Assembly: GCA_963725085.1 (NCBI GenBank)
Contig: CAVRXM010000003.1
Coordinates: 62,001-126,000, forward strand
Length of the DNA stretch: 64,000 nucleotides
Direction: 5' to 3'
From: VRUE01 sp963725085
GTDB lineage: Bacteria; Actinomycetota; Thermoleophilia; Solirubrobacterales; 70-9
Shown: positions 42,720-49,668 of the stretch, piece by piece
Position numbering within the stretch: position 1 is the first letter of the stretch
Layout of the letters: every line of letters starts with the position of its first letter
Made by a program: the position numbers and the translations under genes
The notes under the pieces: generated by a model
What the model was told of the DNA's origin: nothing
The model's input: only the letters and a program-made list of their open reading frames with translations
Databases searched by the model: none

Positions 42720-43565
42720 ATGCCTGAGCTGCCCGAGGTCGAGATCACGGCGAGGCGCCTGGACGCCGCCGTGGCCGGAGCCGAGGTCGAGTCGGTGCTG
42801 GCGCCGGGAATGAACGTGATGAAGACGTTCGACCCGCCGCTCGAGGAGCTGGCCGGGACGAGCTGACCGGCGTGCGCCGGATCGGGAAGATGCCGGTCGT
42901 CGAGTTCGGCGACCTGGCGCTTCTGATCCACCTGATGTCCGCCGGGCGGCTGCGGGTGTCGGAGAAGCGAGCCTCGATGAAGGACCGCGCCTCACGGATC
43001 CTGGTCAGGCTCGCCGACGGCCGCGAGCTGCGGCTGCGCGAGCTCGGAACCAGGCAGCGGGCCTGGGCGAAGCTGCTCGCGGCCGACGCGGTCGAGGAGG
43101 ACGAGGCGGTCGCGACGCTCGGCCCCGAGGCGTGGCCGCGCCCGCCACTCGAGGAGTTCGCCGAGCTGATCGACCAGCCCCGCCACCTCCATCCGCTCCT
43201 CCGCCACCAGCGCGACATCGCCGGAATCGGGCGCTCCTGGGTCGACGAGATCCTCTGGGAGGCGCGGCTCTCGCCGTTCAAGCAGGGCTCCGAGCTCGAC
43301 CCCGAGCGAGGTCGGGCGCCTGCACGAGGCGCTCGGCGTCCTCGGCGCCGCGATCGACCACTACGAGGAGGTGATCGGCGCCGAGCTGCCCGACAAGCTG
43401 CCGATGCCGCTCAGGGTCCACAGGCGCGAGGGCGAGCCGTGCCCGCGCTGCGGGACGACGATCGAGGCGGTCTTCTTCTCCGAGCACCAGACCAACTACT
43501 GCCCGGCCGAGCAGACCGGCGGCCGCGTCCTCAAGGACAGGCGGCTCTCACGGCTGCTGAAGTAG
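42720..43565 (+). CDS. mutM: Formamidopyrimidine-DNA glycosylase (Fpg/Nei family), two indels, fourth zinc-finger Cys missing
   Basis: A base-excision repair glycosylase, about 281 residues from ATG 42720. Catalytic N-terminus PELPEVE (Pro2, Glu3 after Met removal), GVRRIGKMPVVEFGDLALLIHLMSAGRL (Lys in the void-filling/DNA-contact region), LPLLRHQRDIAGIGRSWVDEILWEARLSPFKQG-type H2TH motif. The C-terminal finger reads GEPCPRCGTTIEAVFFSEHQTNYCPAEQTGG: three Cys are present but the fourth (normally YCPxCQ) is Ala-Glu. Frame breaks near 42856 (one base short) and 43305 (one extra). The downstream start of the cupredoxin gene is 59 bp away. Confidence 0.87.
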
Positions 43566-43624
43566 GAGTTGAACCTTCGGCGAGGAAGGCGCGTAATACC
43601 GGCACCGACTACGAGGAGGCCTGG

Positions 43625-43957
43625 ATGCGGAAGCTCACAATCGTCCCCCTGATCGCGATCGCCGCGCTGCTGGCGATTCCAGCGCTGGCATCGGCGGCGA
43701 CGATCACCATCGGCGACAACTTCTACTCGCCCTCGAGCAAGACGGTCAGCGTCGGCACCAAGGTCAAGTTCGACTGGACCGGCAAGCACAAGCACAACGT
43801 CTTCAAGAAGTCGGGGCCGGGCGGCGGCTTCATCTCGCCGACGACCAAGAGCAACGGCATCAACTTCGCCAAGACCTTCAGCAAGGCGGGCGTCTACAAG
43901 CTGATCTGCACGGTCCACCCGAAGGACATGAAGATGACGCTGGTCGTCCAGCGCTGA
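43625..43957 (+). CDS. Secreted cupredoxin (plastocyanin-like)
   Basis: 110 residues from ATG 43625 with GAGGAGG five bases upstream. Signal peptide 1-24 (LTIVPLIAIAALLAIPALASA). Mature part is a single cupredoxin domain: ATITIGDNFYSPSSKTVSVGTKVKFDW and type-1 copper ligands H57 (HKHNVF), C95, H98 and M102 (LICTVHPKDM). Likely a periplasmic or cell-surface electron carrier. No adjacent oxidase. Convergent with nadC, stops 2 bp apart. Confidence 0.88.
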   Translation: MRKLTIVPLIAIAALLAIPALASAATITIGDNFYSPSSKTVSVGTKVKFDWTGKHKHNVFKKSGPGGGFISPTTKSNGINFAKTFSKAGVYKLICTVHPKDMKMTLVVQR

Positions 43958-43959
43958 TC

Positions 43960-44808
43960 CTAGAGCGGCTCGATCAGCATGCTGAGGTCGAGCCGCGGCG
44001 CCGAGTGCGTCAGCGCCCCGACCGAGATCAGGTCGACCCCGGTCTCGGCGACCTCGCGCACGGTCTGAAGGTCGACGCCGCCGGAGGCCTCGAGCGTCCG
44101 GCCCGGAGCCCGCCCCGCGCAGCGACCGCCTCGCGCAGGGCCTCAGGCGTCCATGTTGTCGAGCAGCAGCCGGTCGGCGCCGGCGCCGAGGGCCGCCGCC
44201 ACCTCCTCGAGGTCGCGGCACTCGACCTCGATCGCGAGATCGGGCCTGGCGGTGCGGGCGGCGCCCACCGCCTCGGCGAGCCCACCGGCGAGGGCGACGT
44301 GGTTCTCCTTGATCAGGATCGCGTCGAACAGCCCGAAACGGTGGTTGACGCCGCCCCCTGCCGCGACCGCTTCCCGCTCCAGCCGGCGCAGCCCGGGCGT
44401 CGTCTTGCGGGTGTCGAGGATTCGCACCCCGGTCCCCGCGACGGCCTCGACGAAGCGGGCGGTGAGCGTCGCGACCCCCGACAGGTGGCCGAGGAAGTTG
44501 AGCGCGGTCCTCTCCGCGGCGAGGAGACCGGCGGCGGGGCCGGCCGCGAGCGCGATCTCCGCCGGGACGGCGTCGCGCCACTGGCCCTCGACGATGAGGT
44601 TGTCGACCGACTCGACCCCGCACTGGCGCATCGTCTCGGCGACGGCCGCAAGGCCGAAGACGACCCCTGGCTGCTTCTGGACGATCCTGGCCCTTGCCCG
44701 GGCGCCATCGGGGACGGTCGCCGCGGTCGTCACGTCGCCAGGCCCGAGGTCCTCGGCGAGCGCCCGGGCGACCACGGCTGAGAGCCGGTCTGCGTCCTCA
44801 CCCACCAT
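43960..44808 (-). CDS. nadC: Nicotinate-nucleotide pyrophosphorylase (carboxylating), indels near 3' end
   Basis: Converts quinolinate and PRPP to NaMN. About 281 residues from ATG 44808 (MVGEDADRLSAVVARALAEDLGPGDVTT). Seen: IVQKQPGVVFGLAAVAETM, AERTALNFLGHLSGVATLTARFVEAVAGTGVRILDTRKTTPGLRRLEREAVAAGGGVNHRFGLFDAILIKENHVALAGG, and IEVECRDLEEVAAALGAGADRLLLDNM. One extra T near 44150 creates a false stop after NMDA; another break is near 44105. Repaired, it ends with LEASGGVDLQ, VGALTHSAPRLDLSML. Divergent from the sigma-factor gene. Confidence 0.93.
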
Positions 44809-44882
44809 CGGCCGGAGCCTAGTTCGTAACCGCGAGCGGCGTTCGCGCCTCACGTTCCCGCCCGCGGCAGCGTTTAATCGGT

Positions 44883-45353
44883 GTGGTGACCCGCCTCCCA
44901 CCGTTCCAGGCACTGATCGATGAGCACGCGGGGATCGTGATGGCGACCCTGCGCGGGGCCGTCGGCCGCGCCGACGCCGAGGATTGCTTCCAGGAGACCT
45001 TCCTGGCGGCGCTCCGCGCCTACCCCAAGCTGCGCGACGCTGGAAACCTGCGCGGCTGGCTGCTGACGATCGCCCACCGCAAGGCGATCGACCACCACCG
45101 CGCCAACGGCCGCCGGCCGCTGCCGGTCGCCGAGCCGGTCGCCGTCGCGGCGGACGAGCCCGAGCCCGAGCTCGGAGGGGAGATCTGGGATGAGGTCGGG
45201 GCGCTGCCCCCGAAGCAGCGCGCCGCCGTGACCCTGCGGTTCGGAGCCGACCTCCCCCACTCCGAGATCGCCGCCGCCCTCGGGTGCTCGCCCGAGGCCG
45301 CGCGGCGGAGCCTCCACGAGGGGATCAAACGACTGAGAAAGGAGCTGTCATGA
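44883..45353 (+). CDS. ECF-like RNA polymerase sigma factor
   Basis: 156 residues from GTG 44883. Region 2: EHAGIVMATLRGAVGRADAEDCFQETFLAALRAYPKL and NLRGWLLTIAHRKAIDHHRANGRRP (region 2.4-like). Region 4: GEIWDEVGALPPKQRAAVTLRFGADLPHSEIAAALGCSPEAARRSLHEGIKRLRKEL, a helix-turn-helix. An alternative sigma factor with no sigma-1 or -3 region. Its last codons overlap the start of ogt (ATGA), so sigma factor and DNA-alkyl repair protein are made together. Confidence 0.88.
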   Translation: MVTRLPPFQALIDEHAGIVMATLRGAVGRADAEDCFQETFLAALRAYPKLRDAGNLRGWLLTIAHRKAIDHHRANGRRPLPVAEPVAVAADEPEPELGGEIWDEVGALPPKQRAAVTLRFGADLPHSEIAAALGCSPEAARRSLHEGIKRLRKELS

Positions 45354-45916
45354 AGACCGAGCTGAAGAGGTTCTCCGAGCGTGCCGCCGAGGAGGGGCTG
45401 CTCGATGTCGCCTACGCGAGCACCGACTCGCCGTTCGGCGAGCTGCTGCTCGCCGTGACCCCGCGCGGACTGGTCCGGGTCGGGCTGCCCGAGCAGGAGG
45501 CGGACGAGCTCCTCGAGGACCTCGCCGCCCGCATCTCCCCGCGGGTCCTCGAGGCCCCCGATCGGCTCGACGAGGCCCGGCGCGAGCTCGACCTCTATTT
45601 CGAGGGGCGCCTGACCGAGTTCGACCTGCCTCTCGACTGGCGCCTCAGCCATGACTTCCGCCGCCGCGTGCTGCGGGCGATCAACCGCATCCCCTACGGC
45701 AGGACCCGCAGCTACATGCAGGTCGCCGCCAGCGCCGGCAACGAGCGCGCGGTCCGGGCGGCCGGGTCCGCCTGCGGCTCGAACCCGATCCCGATCGTCG
45801 TCCCCTGCCACCGCGTGCTCCGCACCGGCGGCGGCCTCGGCGGCTACGGCGGCGGATTGCCGATGAAGCGGGCCCTGCTCGAGCTCGAGGGAGCGCTTGA
45901 CCCAACCTTGACTTGA
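45350..45916 (+). CDS. ogt: Methylated-DNA--protein-cysteine methyltransferase
   Basis: Repairs O6-alkylguanine by transfer to its own cysteine. 188 residues from ATG 45350, which overlaps the sigma-factor stop (ATGA) and has GAAAGGAG upstream. N-terminal domain (DVAYASTDSPFGELLLAVTPRGLVRVGLP), then IPYGRTRSYMQVAASAGNERAVRAAGSACGSNPIPIVVPCHRVLRTGGGLGGYGGG, with the acceptor Cys153 in PCHRV and the usual Asn and Tyr residues nearby. Unbroken. Expression probably follows the sigma factor upstream. Confidence 0.93.
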   Translation: MKTELKRFSERAAEEGLLDVAYASTDSPFGELLLAVTPRGLVRVGLPEQEADELLEDLAARISPRVLEAPDRLDEARRELDLYFEGRLTEFDLPLDWRLSHDFRRRVLRAINRIPYGRTRSYMQVAASAGNERAVRAAGSACGSNPIPIVVPCHRVLRTGGGLGGYGGGLPMKRALLELEGALDPTLT

Positions 45917-45949
45917 GCAGGCGGCAGATGGCGTCGATGACAGGGGCGA

Positions 45950-46582
45950 ATGACGCACCGACCCGCCAACCCTTTCCGCGGGATGAGCCTGACCCGTCTC
46001 GCCTGGCTCGTCTCGATCGCCACCCCGATCCTCCTGATCGCCCTCCTCGGCGCGGCCAAGGCCGCGGCCGCGCCGGCGGTCGAAATCCCGACCCCGGAAA
46101 CGGTCGCAGAACCGGTGTTCGAAGAAGAATGCGAAGAAGGGGATTTCGAATGTGTGGCGGAAGAAGACGACGAATCCGAAGACGGCCCGCTTCCGCCCGA
46201 AGAGTGCGTGCTGCAGACGGCGCGGGCCCGAGTCGCCTCCCGGCCGGCGCGGAACCAACTGCGGTTCGTCGTCCGCTACACGACCGCGGCCCCGACCAGG
46301 GCCGACCTCGACTTCGAGCTTCGCGGCGGTGGCGGCTCGCTCAACCTCGGCGTCGTCAAGCGCCACCTCGGCCGCAGCGGCGTGGTCCGGCTCCACGAGA
46401 CCCTCGGCGAGGGGGAGATGGATCGGACCCGCGGCGCGAGCGATTTTCTCTTCACCCTCGACATCCCCTCGGCGCCCGGATACTGCCAGCCGTACTTCAC
46501 CCGCCGCCTCTCTCTGAAGCGGACCGCCCACGGGCAGACGGTCTGGCTCCAGTCGGAACCGGTCTCCGGCCGACCCAGGTAG
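45950..46582 (+). CDS. Unknown exported protein with acidic linker
   Basis: 210 residues from ATG 45950. A hydrophobic segment (LAWLVSIATPILLIALLGAAKAAAA, about 17-41) serves as signal or anchor. Then a very acidic stretch of 35 residues (EEECEEGDFECVAEEDDESEDG) with two cysteines, and a beta-rich C-terminal domain (ARARVASRPARNQLRFVVRYTTAAPTRADLDFELRGGG ... GYCQPYFTRRLSLKRTAHGQTVWLQSEP) with two further cysteines. No family recognised. The acidic part uses GAA heavily, unlike the rest. It converges with the esterase gene, stops 4 bp apart. Confidence 0.65.
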   Translation: MTHRPANPFRGMSLTRLAWLVSIATPILLIALLGAAKAAAAPAVEIPTPETVAEPVFEEECEEGDFECVAEEDDESEDGPLPPEECVLQTARARVASRPARNQLRFVVRYTTAAPTRADLDFELRGGGGSLNLGVVKRHLGRSGVVRLHETLGEGEMDRTRGASDFLFTLDIPSAPGYCQPYFTRRLSLKRTAHGQTVWLQSEPVSGRPR

Positions 46583-46586
46583 CGGC

Positions 46587-47241
46587 TCAAGCCGGGGCCG
46601 GGATCGTCTCGCCCAGCCACTCGGAGGCAAGCGGGATCTGCGCGGGGTCGATCTGGTGCCCGACCGCGGACTCGTGGTAGGAGACGCCGAGACCGCCGGC
46701 CTCGATCAGATCGCGGGCCTGGCGGCCGAACTCGACCCCGATCACGGGGTCGTTCTCGCCATGGGCGATGAAGACCCCGATGCTCGTCCGGTCCTCGAGT
46801 TCGGGCTCCCAGCCTTCGACGACCGGGACGAAGCCGCTGAAGGCGAGCAGGCCTGCCACCGCGGCACGGTCGGCGCCGAGCCCCATCGCGTAGCTCATCA
46901 CCGTGCCCATCGAGAACCCGCCGAGGACCGTCGCCTCCGGGCCGAGGCCGGTCTGCTCCCAGAGCCGGTCGTGGCAGCTCGGCGAGCGCGGCGCGGGCGG
47001 CGTGGAAGGTGTCGTGGTCCGGGAAGCCGACGCGCGGCACCACGTACCAGTGGAAGCCGGGCGACCCCGGCAGGGTCAGCGGAGCCCGCGGCGCGGCGAC
47101 GTGGAGCCTGCGCTCCGGGTCGAGTAGATCGGCCAGGCCCATCAGGTCCGGCGCGTCGGTGCCGCGCCCGTGATGGAGGACCAGCAGCCCGCGCGGCTCC
47201 CCCGCCGCCGGCCGCTCGAGGAACCGCAGCGGCTCGGTCAC
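46587..47241 (-). CDS. Phospholipase/carboxylesterase-type alpha/beta hydrolase, one indel
   Basis: About 217 residues from GTG 47241, overlapping the prfB stop by 4 bp. Opens TEPLRFLERPAAGEPRGLLVLHHGRGTDAPDLM, then SPGFHWYVVPRVGFPDHDTFHAARAAL. One extra C near 46977 breaks the frame; repaired, the catalytic triad is Ser in LGGFSMGTVMSYAMGLG, Asp in AHGENDPVIG and His in SAVGHQIDP. Matches the YpfH/EstB/acyl-protein-thioesterase group (Abhydrolase_2). Substrate likely a small ester; unknown. Confidence 0.82.
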
Positions 47242-48372
47242 TCCTTCCCGTCTCCAGAGCCGGCGGCCGAGGCGGCGGTCTTGTTCAGGTAGTCGCGGAT
47301 GAAGTCGTCGATGTCGCCGTCGAGGACGCGTTCGGCGTCGCCCGCCTCGTGGCCGGTCCGGTGGTCCTTCACCCGCTGGTCGGGGTGGAGGAAGTAGCTG
47401 CGGATCTGGGAACCCCAGGCGACGTCTTTGACCTCGCCGCGCTCCTTCGCGAGCCGTTCGGCGCGTTTGCGCTCCTCGAGCTCGAGCAGCTTCGAGCGCA
47501 GGAGCTGCATCGCCGCCGCCTTGTTCTGGGTCTGCGAGCGCTCGTTCTGGCACTGGACGACGATCCCGCTCGGGATGTGCGTGATCCGCACCGCCGAGTC
47601 GGTCTTGTTGACGTGCTGGCCGCCCGCGCCCGAGGCCCGATAGGTGTCGACCCGGAGGTCGGCGTCGTCGACGTCGACGGCGACGTCCTCGTCGACCATC
47701 GGCCCGACGTCGACCTGGGCGAAGCTCGTGTGGCGGCGGGCCGAGGAGTCGAAGGGAGAGATCCGGACCAGCCGGTGGACGCCGCGCTCGGCGGCGAAGA
47801 GGCCGTAGGCGTTCTCGCCGCGGGCGACGAAGGTCGCCGACTTCAGCCCCGCCTCCTCCCCCGGGGACGCCTCCTTCATCTCGACCTCGAATCCGCGGCG
47901 CTCGGCCCAGCGGAGGTACATCCGCAGCAGGATCTCGGCCCAGTCCTGAGAGTCGGTCCCCCCCGCCCCGGCGTGGACGGTGACGACCGCGTCACCGGCG
48001 TCGTACTCGCCGCTGAACAGCCGCGCCTCTTCGAGCTCGGCGAGGCGCTCCTCGATCGAGGCGAGCTGGGTCGAGAGCTCCTCGGCCAGCCCCTCGTCTT
48101 CGGCCGCCATCTCCGAGAGCTCGTCGAGGTCGCCGACGTCGGCCTCGAGCTGGCGGAACCCCTTCAGCTTGCGCCCGGCGCTCGCGTGGGCGGCGCTGGT
48201 GCGGGCGGCCGCCTCCTGGTCGTCCCAGAATCCCGGCCGCTGCATCTCGGCCTCGAGCCGCTCGACCTCGGCTTCGAGCGATGCGGGGTCAAAGATAATC
48301 CGCGAGCAGCTTCAACTGCCCGCGGATCGCGGCCAGCCGCGCCGGTACCGATTCCGTCGCCGCGTCAGCCAT
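47238..48372 (-). CDS. prfB: Peptide chain release factor 2 with programmed +1 frameshift
   Basis: Terminates translation at UGA and UAA. Codons 1-27 from ATG 48372 (MADAATESVPARLAAIRGQLKLLADYL) end in a UGA at 48291-48289, and the rest (DPASLEAEVERLEAEMQRPGFWDDQ...) continues in the +1 frame to 47238. The site is the classic UAU CUU UGA C. Later motifs: VTVHAGAGGTDSQDWAEILLRMYLRWAERRGFEV with the GGQ loop in YRASGAGGQHVNKTDSAVRITHIPSGIVVQCQNERSQTQNKAAAM, and the codon-recognition SPF motif (RISPFDSSARRH). About 373 residues. This is the only frameshift in the window that I consider biological. Confidence 0.95.
48288..48294 (-). promoter_or_regulatory. RF2 autoregulatory frameshift site
   Basis: Minus strand CTTTGAC, preceded by TAT. 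CUU slips to UUU/+1 when the UGA is slow to be decoded for lack of RF2, as in E. coli prfB. A purine-rich stretch a few codons upstream (GGGCAGTTGAAG) may act as the internal Shine-Dalgarno element but is less close than in E. coli. Confidence 0.88.
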
Positions 48373-48381
48373 GACGACAGG

Positions 48382-49245
48382 TTATGCCCTGGCGCCGATG
48401 ATCCACGTCGAGGCCGGAGCGACGACGCCGTCGGGGCCGTCGAACTCGGCGAGCACCTCGCGCAGCTCGGCCGCGATCTTCGGCTTGATCTCGTCGATCC
48501 GGTCTTCCCAGAGGCGCAGCACCTCGCCCGCCGGCCCCAGCGCCATGTTGAACTCGACCGCCTGGTCGAGGTCGTTGCCGATCTTAATCGGGATGTCGCA
48601 GCGCTGCAGGTTGATCTCCTCGAACCCGGCGAACTTGAGCTGGTCGCTGACCGTGTCGGCGCCGGCCATCGAGAACGGGCCCGGGCCGCAGGTCGGCTCG
48701 TCGGTCTCCTCGGGATGGTCGAGGTAACCGTCGACCACTTCCTCGGCACGCCTGACCCAGATGTTGTCGAGCTTGCGGCGCCAGACGACCGCGCACAGCC
48801 TCCCACCCGGGGCGAGCGATTCGCGGACGTTGCGGAGGGCCTGGACCGGGTTGGCGAAGAACATGATTCCCATCCGGGAGAAGGCGTAGTCGAACGTCTC
48901 CCCGAGATCGGCGACCTGGACGTCGGCGGCGGCGAAGCGGACGTTCTCGACGCCGGCCTCCTCGGCGTCCCTGCGGGCGACCTCGATGAAGGGCTCGGAG
49001 ACGTCGACCCCGAGGGCGCTGCCGCCCGGTCCGACCAGGGTCGCCAGCTGCCGGGTCGTGTCGCCGAACCCGCACCCGAGGTCGATCACGCGGTCGCCCT
49101 CCCCGGGCGGATGAGCCCTCATCGCCGCCTCGCCGTGGGCGCCGAGCCCGCGCGTCGCGAGCTCGCGGTACCTGAGGAAGGTCTCGAACAGCGAGCCGCT
49201 CCAGGCCTCGGCCGCCTCGGTGTTGCTCTGGGCGACGGAGACCAT
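48382..49245 (-). CDS. Class I SAM-dependent methyltransferase
   Basis: 287 residues from ATG 49245. SAM-binding motif I VIDLGCGFGDTTRQLATLVGPGGSALGVDVSEPFIEVARRDAEEAG, motif II-like FDYAFSRMGIMFFANPVQALRNVRESLAPGGRLCAVVW. The C-terminal part (WVRRAEEVVDGYLDHPEETDE...) is typical of the Methyltransf_25/UbiE-like type seen in actinobacteria. Substrate unknown. Only 9 bp upstream of prfB on the same strand, and 12 bp after the SnoaL-like gene. Unbroken. Confidence 0.85.
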   Translation of the reverse strand: MVSVAQSNTEAAEAWSGSLFETFLRYRELATRGLGAHGEAAMRAHPPGEGDRVIDLGCGFGDTTRQLATLVGPGGSALGVDVSEPFIEVARRDAEEAGVENVRFAAADVQVADLGETFDYAFSRMGIMFFANPVQALRNVRESLAPGGRLCAVVWRRKLDNIWVRRAEEVVDGYLDHPEETDEPTCGPGPFSMAGADTVSDQLKFAGFEEINLQRCDIPIKIGNDLDQAVEFNMALGPAGEVLRLWEDRIDEIKPKIAAELREVLAEFDGPDGVVAPASTWIIGARA

Positions 49246-49257
49246 CGATCGAAGATC

Positions 49258-49668
49258 CTACGCCGATCCGATGCCGTGGTCGAACCCGGCGGCGTGGAGC
49301 GCATCGGTGCGGTCCTCAAACGGCCGCCAGCTCAGGATCCTGTGGTCGCGCAGCTCGAACAGCCAGGCCATCGCGTCCTCGCCGGCGGCCGAGCCGTCCT
49401 CTTCCCAGACCCAGACGCGGCGGATCAGGGCCACCGCCGAGCCGCCGCCGGACTCGGTGCCGTCCTCGTAGAGCTCCTCGAGGACGATCGTCTGCTGCAC
49501 CCCGCCCGGAGGACGGGTGGCCCAGAGCCGGGCCGCCTCGGGACCGCGGCGCAGGCCCCGCATCGCGTGCAGCTCGACCTCAGGATCGAGGACGTCGACG
49601 AAGCCGTCGAGATCCCGCTCGTTGAAGGCTCGGATGAACTCCCGGACGGGGTCTATGCCCCGTGGCAC
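49258..49668 (-). CDS. SnoaL-like (NTF2-fold) protein
   Basis: 136 residues from GTG 49668, inside the 3' end of secA (16-bp overlap). NTF2-like fold: IDPVREFIRAFNERDLDGFVDVLDPEVELHAMRGLRRGPEAARLW, VWEEDGSAAGEDAMAWLFELRDHRILSWRPFEDRTDALHAAG. These small alpha-plus-beta proteins include cyclases, isomerases and ligand binders; no active site can be assigned. In a row with the methyltransferase and prfB. Confidence 0.75.
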   Translation of the reverse strand: MPRGIDPVREFIRAFNERDLDGFVDVLDPEVELHAMRGLRRGPEAARLWATRPPGGVQQTIVLEELYEDGTESGGGSAVALIRRVWVWEEDGSAAGEDAMAWLFELRDHRILSWRPFEDRTDALHAAGFDHGIGSA

